Positions 1-7,484 of a stretch of DNA of 33,084 nt are shown here, piece after piece; position 1 is the stretch's first letter; every line of letters starts with the position of its first letter. This DNA is from Henriciella sp. (GTDB taxonomy: Bacteria > Pseudomonadota > Alphaproteobacteria > Caulobacterales > Hyphomonadaceae): assembly GCA_013213825.1 (NCBI GenBank), contig JABSQA010000013.1:1-33084 (forward strand). The letters run 5' to 3'. Below the pieces are notes generated by a model. That model searched no databases and was not told where the DNA came from. It worked only from the letters and a program-made list of their open reading frames with translations. The position numbers and the translations under genes are program-made.

Positions 1-565
1 TCCACAAGCGCTGCAAATGCCAATCATAGGTATCGACTGTGACATAGCCACTGATCAAACCGCGCTCGGCCAAGGCGGCGCGATAAGCATCACGCTTCTC
101 GCCTGACTTATTCTCTTCACCGATGCCGCCTTCGTCTAAGAAGGGAAAGCGAAACCAGGGGCGTCGATTGTCAAACTGGGCCAGCCGTTGCTCAGCGTAA
201 TCCATGTCTGCGATAAAATCCGCCGCGGGCATCCGGCTGGCACCTGCATGCCGATCGCTGTGATTGGCAATCAAGTGACCCGCCGCGGCATAGGCTTCAA
301 TGCGTGGAATTCCGTCGTCTCGATCTAAGCCCTGGGTGGTAACGAAGATCGCGACGGGGCCAGATTGTGCGGCGTCGAGTTCAGCGATAAAGGCGTCGGT
401 TCGCTCCGGCCCGGTAAAACGCGGACCATCGCCAAGCGGTGCATCATCATAAGTGAGCGCGATTTGCTTCAGAGCGCTTGCGTCTGTGGGCGGGGCCGGT
501 TCTCCTGTCGTTTCGCTGCATCCGCCGAGCAACGCAGCGGCGAGAAGGTTGGATCGGGGGGGCAT
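1..565 (-). CDS. Polysaccharide deacetylase-family lipoprotein (partial, 3' end off window)
   Basis: The first 188 codons are visible; the gene runs off the left edge. The ATG at 565 is preceded by AGGA about 8 bases upstream, and an in-frame TGA lies a little further up, so the start is firm. The N-terminus is a short hydrophobic stretch ending in an LGGC lipobox (Cys16), so an exported lipoprotein is predicted. NodB-type motifs are readable: TYDDAP (residues 38-43, with the catalytic/metal Asp pair), NHSDRH (101-106, metal histidines H102 and H106) and RFPF (139-142). The family removes N- or O-acetyl groups from cell-wall or other polysaccharides; the substrate cannot be told here. It lies 30 bases downstream of the unknown membrane protein at 596-1426 and may be cotranscribed with it. 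Family assignment is confident; the C-terminal half is unseen. Confidence 0.85.
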   Translation of the reverse strand, partial: MPPRSNLLAAALLGGCSETTGEPAPPTDASALKQIALTYDDAPLGDGPRFTGPERTDAFIAELDAAQSGPVAIFVTTQGLDRDDGIPRIEAYAAAGHLIANHSDRHAGASRMPAADFIADMDYAEQRLAQFDNRRPWFRFPFLDEGGIGEENKSGEKRDAYRAALAERGLISGYVTVDTYDWHLQRLW

Positions 566-595
566 GTGACAAATCCTATCGAATGCGCGGTCGCG

Positions 596-1426
596 TCAAC
601 AAGGAGAGAATTCAATCCCGCCAAATAGTTTACCAATGCCATTGAATACGAAACTGCAAACCCGGGCCCGGTTGGCGGCGATATCTAGCATTAAGACCGA
701 GACGAGCCCGAGGAAGATGACATAAGTCCAACCCCAATAGTCGCTATAAAGGATGGTAGTTACCCAGTCTTGGCCGAAGCCGTACCAAATCACCATAATC
801 AGCGTTGCGACAGACAGGGTGATCGATATGGGAAGAAGGTGGCGCGCGGCTGGGCCTCTGAACAGTGCCAATAGGAAAGCGAATCCAAGCGCTAAACCGC
901 TGCTGCCTGAAAAGATCTTTAGATCAGCGCGGAGCTCATCCATCACCTCTTCAAATTGTCCTTCAATGAAAGACTGTATCCGCTCCAGCGCCATGCTGTG
1001 CCGCAAGATTGAGGACTCGTAATATCGTTGAACTGCTGCCGCGGCCTCGTCCCGGCGTTCGCAGTCCAATTTACAAGCCGCAGCGAGCACGTCGGCGACA
1101 AACGTATCTATCCCAGCATCTAGGCTATCGCGGGCGCGATCAATTTCGGACTGAAGGCGACCTGACACGCGTCCTGCGAGATCCGAGATTCGATCAGCCG
1201 TATCTGAGTTGGCAATGTCTGACAGTTTTTCATCAACGCTCCTCTCGACTTGCGACAGCGCGAAGGCTTGTGCGCGTCGATCAAAATCCTCTGGCGCCAG
1301 CGTGATGTAGAGAAAGGACACCAAAAATAGCAGCGCCCCAATGCCCGATAGACAGAGATTGATTTTTCGCGCGAGGGATAAGTTCAAATTCCGCTCCGAC
1401 GAGATCAATTGCGTACGGTCGACCAA
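596..1426 (-). CDS. Unknown membrane protein with large extracytoplasmic helical region
   Basis: The product is 276 residues. I do not recognise the family. The architecture is one membrane segment (about 22-44), a roughly 125-residue charged helical region (45-171) containing a C-x3-C pair (C118, C122), then three more membrane segments (about 172-189, 196-215, 232-250). The middle region is rich in Glu, Arg, Ala and Asp and is likely a coiled coil. The start is a TTG at 1426 with AGG seven bases upstream. No ATG or GTG gives a comparable length, so the non-canonical start is inferred. It has its own promoter region after the rpsP terminator and is followed by the deacetylase. The layout resembles a sensor or envelope-stress module, but no signalling domain is visible. 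Confidence 0.65.
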   Translation of the reverse strand: MVDRTQLISSERNLNLSLARKINLCLSGIGALLFLVSFLYITLAPEDFDRRAQAFALSQVERSVDEKLSDIANSDTADRISDLAGRVSGRLQSEIDRARDSLDAGIDTFVADVLAAACKLDCERRDEAAAAVQRYYESSILRHSMALERIQSFIEGQFEEVMDELRADLKIFSGSSGLALGFAFLLALFRGPAARHLLPISITLSVATLIMVIWYGFGQDWVTTILYSDYWGWTYVIFLGLVSVLMLDIAANRARVCSFVFNGIGKLFGGIEFSPC

Positions 1427-1436
1427 GCTTACCTAA

Positions 1437-1471
1437 CATAAAAAACCCCAGACCAAACAGCCTGGGGTTTT
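1437..1471 (-). terminator. Intrinsic terminator of the ffh-rpsP operon
   Basis: A perfect 10-bp stem (1442-1451 with 1462-1471, core CCCCAG/CTGGGG) has a 10-base loop and is followed on the minus strand by a run of T. It begins 24 bases after the rpsP stop. The A-run on the other side makes it potentially bidirectional, but nothing on the plus strand needs it. Confidence 0.85.
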
Positions 1472-1494
1472 CGATATTGCTTAGAGCCTGAAGC

Positions 1495-1995
1495 TTATTC
1501 AGACTTCTCTTCTTCAGCAGCGGCCTCTTCTGCAGGCGCTTCTTCGGCAGCAGCCTCGGCTTCAGCCGCAGCGGCTTTGGCAGCTTCTTTCTCAGCTTTT
1601 GCGGCAGCTTTCGCTTCTTTTTCAGCTTCCTTACGGGCGGCTTCTTTTTCAGCTTTCTCTTCGATCCGCTCTTTGGCTTTCGCGCCTGGCTCACCCTTTT
1701 GTGGGTTATTGCCAGCGGCCCAAGCATAGACTGGGGCTTTCTCGCCTTCCAGCGTGATATTGCTTAGGAAGCGGGCAACACGATCGGTTGGCTTGGCGCC
1801 TTTCTTGATCCAGTCGGCAGCTTTCTGGCCGTCGATTTTGACGCGGTTTTCGCTGTCTTTCGGCTGGCGTGGGTCATAGGTGCCGATCTTCTCAATGAAG
1901 CGGCCATCGCGTGGCATACGGCTATCGGCAACGACAACGCTATAGAAAGGGCGTTTTTTGGACCCGCCGCGGGCGAGTCGGATTTTGAGGGCCAT
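1495..1995 (-). CDS. rpsP: 30S ribosomal protein S16 with long Ala/Glu/Lys tail
   Basis: Residues 1-90 are a standard bS16 body, starting [11 protein letters not shown] and containing [20 protein letters not shown]. It binds 16S rRNA and helps assemble the 30S subunit. The protein is 166 residues, against roughly 80-90 in many bacteria. The extra 65 or so residues (about 103-166) are almost only Ala, Glu and Lys, first mixed-charge and then acidic, as in a single long helix or disordered tail. GGAGAAC sits just before the ATG. It is the last gene of the ffh-orf70-chorismate mutase-rpsP run and is closed by the terminator at 1437-1471. The usual rimM-trmD-rplS partners do not follow. Extended S16 tails are known in Alphaproteobacteria, so this is a lineage trait rather than an error. 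Confidence 0.97.
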   Translation of the reverse strand: MALKIRLARGGSKKRPFYSVVVADSRMPRDGRFIEKIGTYDPRQPKDSENRVKIDGQKAADWIKKGAKPTDRVARFLSNITLEGEKAPVYAWAAGNNPQKGEPGAKAKERIEEKAEKEAARKEAEKEAKAAAKAEKEAAKAAAAEAEAAAEEAPAEEAAAEEEKSE

Positions 1996-2049
1996 GGTGT
2001 TCTCCTAGTATCTCGGCGTCTCGGTAAAACTCAGCGGGGCTTCAAACGC

Positions 2050-2140
2050 CCTCATCCTGAGCGAAGTCGAAGGACGAGGGCGCTTGTCCCGGACCGTCCT
2101 GTGTAACCCGCCTCGTCCTTCGACTTCGCTCAGGATGAGG
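2050..2140. repeat. Perfect 30-bp inverted repeat (REP-like element)
   Basis: Two arms, 2050-2079 and 2111-2140, are exact reverse complements over 30 bases and are separated by 31 bases. The core reads CCTGAGCGAAGTCGAAGGA. The sequence resembles a dispersed palindromic repeat common in proteobacterial intergenic regions (from memory, not searched). It lies between the stop of chorismate mutase (2163) and the start of rpsP (1995). On the minus-strand transcript it would form a very stable hairpin that could shield or attenuate the operon mRNA. I saw no second copy in this window. Confidence 0.9.
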
Positions 2141-2162
2141 CTGATCTTTTGGGCGCGTGAGG

Positions 2163-2453
2163 TCATTTCTCCCCTCGCAATTTTTCGTGGTGACGGATGA
2201 CTTCCGCCACGATGAAATTCAGAAATTTTTCAGCAAAAACCGGATCGAGATTGCTCTCTTCGGCGAGCGTGCGCAGGCGCTCAATCTGCCGCGCTTCTCG
2301 GGCTTTATCGGCCGGAGGCATATCATTCTCGGCTTTCAGCTTGCCCACCGCTTGGGTGACTTTGAACCGCTCGGCCAGTGTATGCAGCAGAATGGCATCT
2401 AGATTGTCGATGCTGGCGCGGTACTGTGCGAGTTGATCGATTGGGGAGGTCAT
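2163..2453 (-). CDS. Chorismate mutase, AroQ class
   Basis: This 96-residue all-helical protein converts chorismate to prephenate, the entry step to phenylalanine and tyrosine. The AroQ pattern is visible: helix 1 with R12 and IDNLDAILL, R29 in the ERF segment, K38/K40, and the EARQIERLR helix around 53-61. The C-terminal helix ends in AEVIRHHEKL, as in alphaproteobacterial monofunctional chorismate mutases. Its ATG overlaps the stop of the 70-residue membrane protein (ATGA), so translation is probably coupled. A large inverted repeat follows before rpsP. Length fits a free-standing domain with no attached prephenate dehydratase. Confidence 0.92.
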   Translation of the reverse strand: MTSPIDQLAQYRASIDNLDAILLHTLAERFKVTQAVGKLKAENDMPPADKAREARQIERLRTLAEESNLDPVFAEKFLNFIVAEVIRHHEKLRGEK

Positions 2454-2662
2454 TCGCTACCCCCACTTTTTACTATCTTCGTAAGGCCGTAAAGCATGAG
2501 TAGCGCAGCGATTGTGAGTGAGATCGTACGAGCGTAACTCAGCCAACTCAGGCCTGTTTCGGTGACTAAAAAGTTGAGCCAAATGCCGCCAAAGAAGAAG
2601 ACGACAATCCCGACGAAGAGCGCGACTGGTCCGAACCAGAGAGGTTCCGATTCTTTCATCAT
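2450..2662 (-). CDS. Small two-TM membrane protein of unknown function
   Basis: The product is 70 residues with two hydrophobic segments (about 10-32 and 42-60) and short charged ends. I do not recognise a family. The gene is probably real because it overlaps both neighbours by ATGA junctions: its start overlaps the ffh stop and its stop overlaps the chorismate mutase start. Those are the only sensible spacings for a translationally coupled operon. Position after ffh (membrane targeting) is suggestive but not evidence of function. Confidence 0.7.
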   Translation of the reverse strand: MMKESEPLWFGPVALFVGIVVFFFGGIWLNFLVTETGLSWLSYARTISLTIAALLMLYGLTKIVKSGGSE

Positions 2663-4104
2663 TTCTTACCCCCGGTCAGCCCAGGAATATTCGGCAGGCC
2701 GCCAGCCCCAGGCATCGCTGCGCCGCCGCCCATTTTGGCCAGGTCTGCCGGAGAGACCCCCGCTTGGCCCATCATATTCATCATGCCCTTCATGCCGCCT
2801 TTGGACATTTTCTTCATCATGCCGGCCATTTGCTTATGCATTTTCAGGACGCGATTGACGTCTTGCACCGTGACCCCTGCGCCCGCGGCGATACGCTTGC
2901 GGCGAGAGGCATTGAGAAGGGCGGGTTTGGCGCGCTCTTTCTTGGTCATGGAGGAGATGATCGCGGCCTGACGGGCGATCACTTTGTCATCCATGCCAGA
3001 GGCGTCGAGCGCTTGTTTGGCTTTCTTGGCGCCAGGCAAGAGACCCATAATGCCGCCAAGGCCACCCATTTTCTGCATTTGCTGAAGCTGCTGCGCCAGA
3101 TCGTCCAGATCGAACTGACCCTTGGCCATTTTCTTGGCCATCTTCTCAGCTTTTTCGGCGTCCATCTGGTCGCCGGCCTTTTCCACCAGCGAGACAATGT
3201 CGCCTTGGCCGAGAATACGACCCGCCAGGCGTTTGGCGTCAAAGGCATCGAGCCCATCCAGCTTTTCGCCGGTGCCAAGGAATTTGATCGGCAGGCCTGT
3301 GACGGCGCGCATGGACAGTGCGGCACCGCCGCGGCCATCACCATCCATCCGCGTCAGGATCAGACCGGTGAGCGGCAGGCGCTCATGGAAGCGTTTTGCC
3401 GTTTCCACGGCGTCTTGACCGGTCAGAGAGTCGGCGACGAGTAGAGTCTCATTCGGATTGGCAATCTTGGCGATCTCACTCGCCTCAGCCATCATCTGCT
3501 CATCGATAGAGGTTCGGCCCGCCGTATCGAGGAAGACCACGTCATGGCCGCCAAGCTTTGCCGCTTGCAAGGCGCGCCGGGCGATCTCAGCCGGGCTTTG
3601 GCCATCAATGATTGGCAGGGAGGAAACGTTGTCGCCGCATTGGTCGGCCAAGATGGCAAGCTGTTCCATCGCCGCCGGACGGCGCGTGTCGAGCGAGGCG
3701 AGGAGAACTTTCTTCTTATCACGCTCCGCCAGCCGCTTGGCGAGCTTACCGGTCGTTGTCGTCTTACCTGAGCCTTGCAGACCCGCCATCATCACCACGG
3801 CAGGTGGATTGTCGACGCGTAGACCGGTTTCAGCCGTTTCGCCGCCGAGCAATTCGACCAAGCCATCATGAACGATTTTGACAACTTGCTGGCCGGGCTT
3901 AACCGAGCGGATGACGTCTTCGCCAACCGCTTTGTCTTTGATCGAAGAGATGAAGTCTTTGACGACAGGCAAAGCAACGTCGGCTTCTAACAGAGCCACG
4001 CGGATCTCCCGGAGCGCAGCCGTAACGTCTTTGTCGGTCAGCGCGCCGCGCCCGAGCAATCCGTCAAATACACCGCCTAAGCGGTCTGTTAGCGCGTCAA
4101 ACAT
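2659..4104 (-). CDS. ffh: Signal recognition particle protein Ffh (SRP54)
   Basis: The protein has 481 residues. It is the GTPase that, with the SRP RNA, recognises signal sequences of nascent membrane proteins and docks with FtsY. An N-terminal four-helix region (1-85) is followed by the G domain: P-loop GLQGSGKT at 108-115, DTAGR at 193-197 and TRMD at 251-254. A methionine-rich M domain (about 320-460) carries repeated MxxMxKM-type segments and ends in a Gly/Met-rich tail. AGGAG stands at normal spacing before the ATG. It heads the minus-strand operon with a small membrane protein, chorismate mutase and rpsP. I did not find the partner 4.5S RNA in this window. Confidence 0.98.
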   Translation of the reverse strand: MFDALTDRLGGVFDGLLGRGALTDKDVTAALREIRVALLEADVALPVVKDFISSIKDKAVGEDVIRSVKPGQQVVKIVHDGLVELLGGETAETGLRVDNPPAVVMMAGLQGSGKTTTTGKLAKRLAERDKKKVLLASLDTRRPAAMEQLAILADQCGDNVSSLPIIDGQSPAEIARRALQAAKLGGHDVVFLDTAGRTSIDEQMMAEASEIAKIANPNETLLVADSLTGQDAVETAKRFHERLPLTGLILTRMDGDGRGGAALSMRAVTGLPIKFLGTGEKLDGLDAFDAKRLAGRILGQGDIVSLVEKAGDQMDAEKAEKMAKKMAKGQFDLDDLAQQLQQMQKMGGLGGIMGLLPGAKKAKQALDASGMDDKVIARQAAIISSMTKKERAKPALLNASRRKRIAAGAGVTVQDVNRVLKMHKQMAGMMKKMSKGGMKGMMNMMGQAGVSPADLAKMGGGAAMPGAGGLPNIPGLTGGKK

Positions 4105-4309
4105 CGCGTCTCTCCTCTTGCCGATCTGTCCATAGGGTACAGATAAGCGCTCTTTTCACCGAGACAAAGCAGTAGCGCCCCACTGAGCGAGCCTTCGCCG
4201 AGTGAGGGACATCGCCGGGCTCCCGCTCTTGAGAGCATGTCCCGGTCAACGCGCACGTACTGTCAGTGCGGTGAATGTTGCGCGCGTAAAGCACGGTTGT
4301 GGATAAGAA
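4105..4309. other. Intergenic region upstream of ffh
   Basis: About 205 bases separate the ffh start from the stop of the GNAT gene. It should hold the ffh operon promoter. I looked for the conserved SRP RNA core (GGTCAGG followed by GGAAGGAAGCAGCC) on both strands and did not find it. No convincing ORF or terminator is visible. Confidence 0.5.
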
Positions 4310-4900
4310 TCAAGCCTCGGAGTCGGCCATGATGGCGGTCAGACGACGGATCGCCTCTTTGGCTTCGTCGCGCAGCATGGATAGGACCGCGACATCCACC
4401 CATTCGCCATCCGCGAACTTCTCATATTCGCGCAACACCCCTTCTTTCAGGGCGCCGAGCGATTCAATCGCGCGAATGGCCCGGGTATTGCGCTCTTCGA
4501 CATACCATTCGACACGCTTTGCGCCCCAATCGAGGGCCCGCTGAATCAGCAGTTTCTGGATTGCCGCATAGACGCCCCGACCGCGCAGATGGGGTTCGAT
4601 CCAAGTATAGCCCAAGCGCACGCGGCGATGCATTTTGTTCGGGGAAAGCAGGGCGGTGACGCCGACGAAGCGATCATTATCGTTCGGGTCGAGCACGGCG
4701 AAGCTATAAATCTCGCCCTGTTCTCTTTGTTTGAGGACATGATCATAATAGGCGTCAAAGCCTGCGCCACGTTGGATTGCGGGCAGGGATAGCCAAATGG
4801 AATTCACCGCATCGCTGGCGCGCAATTGTTCCCGAAACCGCTCATCTAGCGGCTCGAGATGAACGAGCTCATTTTGCAGTCCAGGGGCGTGTAAATCCAT
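4310..4900 (-). CDS. GNAT-family N-acetyltransferase (RimJ/RimL-like)
   Basis: It is predicted to transfer an acetyl group from acetyl-CoA to an amine, possibly a protein N-terminus or small molecule. The fold is clear: a HLEPL beta start, a central GVTALL strand, the RLGYTWIEPHLRGRGVYAAIQKLL region (acetyl-CoA loop with RGRGVY), and NTRAIRAIESLGA in motif B, followed by REYEKFADGEW. The open frame extends to 4978, but I prefer the ATG at 4900. It begins MDLHAPGL, sits next to an AGG, and matches the usual distance to the first strand. That gives 196 residues. Substrate is unknown. It is followed by a 205-base gap before ffh and is probably monocistronic. Confidence 0.85.
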   Translation of the reverse strand: MDLHAPGLQNELVHLEPLDERFREQLRASDAVNSIWLSLPAIQRGAGFDAYYDHVLKQREQGEIYSFAVLDPNDNDRFVGVTALLSPNKMHRRVRLGYTWIEPHLRGRGVYAAIQKLLIQRALDWGAKRVEWYVEERNTRAIRAIESLGALKEGVLREYEKFADGEWVDVAVLSMLRDEAKEAIRRLTAIMADSEA

Positions 4901-4979
4901 GAACCTAAAATGCGCTTCTATTGGAGCGAAGCAAGACAATTCTCGCTCACAAAGAATTTTATCTCCGGACACGCGCAAT

Positions 4980-5105
4980 GGTCCTGCCGGATGACCTTGT
5001 TAGGGGGGGAGGAAAGGGCCCGGCAGGACCGCGCGAAACGATGGCAGGAGGGATTGGGGATCGGTTGCCACCGTAGCGTTGTTTCGAGGCGAGAGGTGTG
5101 CCTCT
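4980..5105. ncRNA. Possible structured RNA upstream of oxyR (unassigned)
   Basis: Several exact stems follow one another: GGTCCTGCCGG (4980-4990) with its complement at 5020-5030; CGAAAC (5034-5039) with GTTTCG (5081-5086), enclosing TGGCA/TGCCA (5042-5046, 5066-5070); and AGAGG-TGTG-CCTCT (5092-5105). Together they could fold into a compact RNA of about 125 bases or act as operator DNA. It matches no RNA family I know. Strand and transcription are unproven. Confidence 0.3.
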
Positions 5106-5202
5106 GATGTTATCGAGATGGGTCGTGTGCGCTGCGTTTCAAGGCGTACCGATTGGTCATCTCAATCAACTAAGTGTGAACATAGAGACTTTGCGCCAGT
5201 TG

Positions 5203-5227
5203 TATAATTGATAATTTATCTCAATTG
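5203..5227 (+). promoter_or_regulatory. Candidate oxyR promoter and palindromic operator
   Basis: A TATAAT -10-like hexamer (5203-5208) lies 33 bases before the oxyR ATG. Overlapping it is a perfect 11-base palindrome GATAATTTATC (5210-5220). It extends to a near-palindrome of AATTGATAA and TTATC-tc-AATT (5206-5226). The AT-rich dyad suits autoregulation by a LysR-type protein, but it does not closely match the E. coli OxyR ATAG consensus. No good -35 box is visible. Confidence 0.35.
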
Positions 5228-5241
5228 GATAGACTAAGCCT

Positions 5242-6135
5242 ATGCATCTTCCAACGCTCCGTCAGCTTGAGTTTCTTTGTGCCGTTGCCGACCATGGATC
5301 CTTCTCCAAGGCCGCTGAGGCATGTTTTGTGACGCAGCCGACTTTGTCTGCTGCGATCAAAGAAATTGAAGGGCATTTGGGGGTGCAATTGATCGAACGC
5401 GAAGCCCGCGGCGCGTCTCTAACGCAAGCAGGGGAGGCCGCGGTGGAGCGGGCGCGAACGATCCTTTCGGATACAGCGGACCTGGTGTCAGCTGCGCGGC
5501 AGGCGGGGGCGCCGCTGACTGGACCCTTTCGACTCGGCGCGATCCCGACCATTGCGCCCTTCCTACTGCCCCGGACGCTAAAAGCGTTGCGCAAGGCGCA
5601 CCCAAATTTGAAACTCTATTTGCGCGAAGACCAGACCGAACGCCTATTAGACGGCCTGAAAAACCGCACTTTGGATGCGGCCCTGATTGCGTTGCCTTGG
5701 GAAGCGAATGGGATCGAAACCATGGATCTCGGCGATGATGAGTTTCTGCTCGTTGCGCCGACCGGTCATGACCTGATTTCGCAGCATGCAATCCGGTCGA
5801 CAGACTTGGTCGATGAGGACGTCTTATTGCTCGAAGATGGGCATTGTCTGCGCGATCATGCACTCTCGGTTTGCCGCCTCCCGTCGAAGCGGGGCGGGGC
5901 GGATGTCACCGCGACCAGTTTGCCGACTTTGGTGCATATGGTTGCTGGTGGGCTCGGGGTATCGCTCCTGCCTAAGCTCGCAATCGATGCGGGCGTGGCC
6001 TCTGGCGCGGATGTCGAGCTCAAGCCATTTGAGACGCCGATGATCGGGCGTCGTATCGGAATTGCCTGGCGTACAGGCTCGCCGCGCGCCAGCGAGGCGC
6101 AGATGATCGGTGAAATTGTTCGCCGCGCCTTATAG
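5242..6135 (+). CDS. oxyR: Hydrogen peroxide-sensing LysR-type regulator OxyR
   Basis: This 297-residue LysR-type factor carries an N-terminal winged helix-turn-helix (LRQLEFLCAVADHGSFSKAAEAC, then TQPTLSAAIKEIE) and a two-lobed sensor domain. The sensor contains EDGHCLRDHALSVC. C202 and C211 are nine residues apart, exactly as the redox pair C199/C208 of E. coli OxyR, so disulfide-based peroxide sensing is expected. OxyR usually activates catalase, peroxiredoxin and iron-handling genes; none of those lies next to it here. The gene is divergent from the GNAT gene, with a palindromic AT-rich site upstream. It converges with the symporter gene, the two stops being only five bases apart. No Shine-Dalgarno is obvious. 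Confidence 0.95.
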   Translation: MHLPTLRQLEFLCAVADHGSFSKAAEACFVTQPTLSAAIKEIEGHLGVQLIEREARGASLTQAGEAAVERARTILSDTADLVSAARQAGAPLTGPFRLGAIPTIAPFLLPRTLKALRKAHPNLKLYLREDQTERLLDGLKNRTLDAALIALPWEANGIETMDLGDDEFLLVAPTGHDLISQHAIRSTDLVDEDVLLLEDGHCLRDHALSVCRLPSKRGGADVTATSLPTLVHMVAGGLGVSLLPKLAIDAGVASGADVELKPFETPMIGRRIGIAWRTGSPRASEAQMIGEIVRRAL

Positions 6136-6140
6136 GCGGT

Positions 6141-7484
6141 TTACGAAGGCACCGGTTTCTCGCGATCATCGACATGCGCAGACAGATTGTCGTCGGCCCG
6201 GAACACGCCCTCGTCGAGTTCGCCTTCCCATTTGGCCACAGCTGTGGCCACTGCGGCATCGCCCGTCACATTGGTCATGGTTCGCATCATATCGAGCAGG
6301 CGGTCAAACGGCAGAATAAAGCCGATAATCAGCGCGGCTTGCGCTTCGGGAATGCCGACTTGGGTCAGCGCAGCGCCAGAAAGAAGCAATCCGGCGCTCG
6401 GAATGCCCGCGGCGCCAATCGAAACCAGCGTGGCCATTACGGCGACCAAAACATATTGCGACAGGGTGACTTCGATGCCCATGGCCTGCGCACCAAACAG
6501 CGCGACCATGCCAATATAAATGGCGGTGCCATCCATGTTGATCGTGGCGCCAAGGGGCAACACTGAGCCTGCAACCGCTTTATCAACCCCTAGGTTTTCC
6601 TCTGCGCAGGTAATGGTCACAGGAAGCGTGGCAGAGGAACTCGCCGTCGAATATGCGACGGCTTGAGCGTCTGTGATGCCTCGGAAAAAGGCCAGTACGG
6701 GCAGGCCAAGCACGCCTTTAATGATGCCAAACCCATAGGTGAAGATCATGTGCAAGACGCAAGCGAGGTAGAGCGCAATGGCGAGTGTCCCGAGGCTCTG
6801 AAGCACGCCTAAGCCCTTCGTGGCCATAACGGTGGCCATCAAGCCGAACACGCCGATCGGCGCGGTCTCCATAACGATAATGGTCACTTTCATCATCGCT
6901 TCAGATGCGCCGTCAAACCATTTCGCAACGGGTTCAGCGATTTTCCCGGCCATCAGGATTCCAACGCCCAACATGATGGCGAAGAAGATGATCTGAAGGA
7001 TGTTTCCGCTCGCCAGGGCTTCGATCGGATTGGTTGGCACGATGTTCAGCAAACGATCCACCAATCCGCCTGCGGCGTCCGCCCTAGCCCTCGCATCCTC
7101 TAATCCTGAGCCATCCGCATTTGCGAATGTATCAGGCGTTAGGCTGGCACCGGGCTGAAAAATGGTTGCCATGATGAGGCCGAGCGTGACGGCAATGGCG
7201 GTCGTGCCCAGATACGTGCCTAAGGTGCGGGCCCCTAAGCTGCCCAGCCGCTTTGGATCGCCCATCGCAATGATGCCGGACACAAGCGTGAAAAAGACCA
7301 ATGGTACTATTAGCATTCGGATCAGCCGCAGGAACAGATCGCCGATCCATTTGATCCAAGTTTCAGCAAAGGCCCCACCCGCTTCAGCGCCCATACCATA
7401 GCGCAGGCCGAGCCCGACCGCTAAGCCAACCACCAATGCGGCAATCACCCGTTTCCATAAATCAATCTTGAACCAGCCAGCCAT
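6141..7484 (-). CDS. Dicarboxylate/amino acid:cation symporter (DAACS family)
   Basis: The protein has 447 residues and belongs to the GltP/DctA/GltPh fold. It couples uptake of dicarboxylates or acidic/neutral amino acids to Na+ or H+. Diagnostic parts are the serine-rich re-entrant hairpin STASSSATLPVT near residue 280 and the ATINMDGTAIY segment near 315 that shapes the substrate and cation sites. About eight membrane segments plus the two hairpins can be traced. The residue that would separate glutamate from C4-dicarboxylate specificity is not safely readable by eye. Starts at an ATG after GAGG-type sequence. It is convergent with oxyR and divergent from the glycosyltransferase gene, and is likely monocistronic. 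Confidence 0.93.
   Translation of the reverse strand: MAGWFKIDLWKRVIAALVVGLAVGLGLRYGMGAEAGGAFAETWIKWIGDLFLRLIRMLIVPLVFFTLVSGIIAMGDPKRLGSLGARTLGTYLGTTAIAVTLGLIMATIFQPGASLTPDTFANADGSGLEDARARADAAGGLVDRLLNIVPTNPIEALASGNILQIIFFAIMLGVGILMAGKIAEPVAKWFDGASEAMMKVTIIVMETAPIGVFGLMATVMATKGLGVLQSLGTLAIALYLACVLHMIFTYGFGIIKGVLGLPVLAFFRGITDAQAVAYSTASSSATLPVTITCAEENLGVDKAVAGSVLPLGATINMDGTAIYIGMVALFGAQAMGIEVTLSQYVLVAVMATLVSIGAAGIPSAGLLLSGAALTQVGIPEAQAALIIGFILPFDRLLDMMRTMTNVTGDAAVATAVAKWEGELDEGVFRADDNLSAHVDDREKPVPS

Larger units (their letters stand above)
4901..5241. other. 341-base gene-free region between GNAT gene and oxyR
   Basis: This divergent spacer should contain the promoters of the GNAT gene and of oxyR. 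It also contains an unusual run of inverted repeats (4980-5105, listed separately). No credible protein gene is seen in it; the short open frame from 4910 is not supported by a ribosome site or by composition. Confidence 0.6.

Noticed and set aside
1281-1727. 148-residue Lys/Arg/Leu-rich minus-strand frame overlapping rpsP
   Set aside because: It is a frame-shifted reading of the repetitive S16 tail codons, not a gene.
2764-3444. 226-residue plus-strand frame inside ffh
   Set aside because: His/Leu-rich shadow of the ffh coding sequence in an antisense frame; no ribosome site or recognisable domain.
4105-4309. Possible SRP (4.5S) RNA next to ffh
   Set aside because: The conserved GGAAGGAAGCAGCC apical core is absent on both strands.
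5007-5030. Resemblance of GGAGGAAAGGGCCCGG to the RNase P RNA core GAGGAAAGTCCGGGC
   Set aside because: The T in the conserved AAAGTCC is missing and none of the other universal RNase P segments (such as ACAGAAA) follows.
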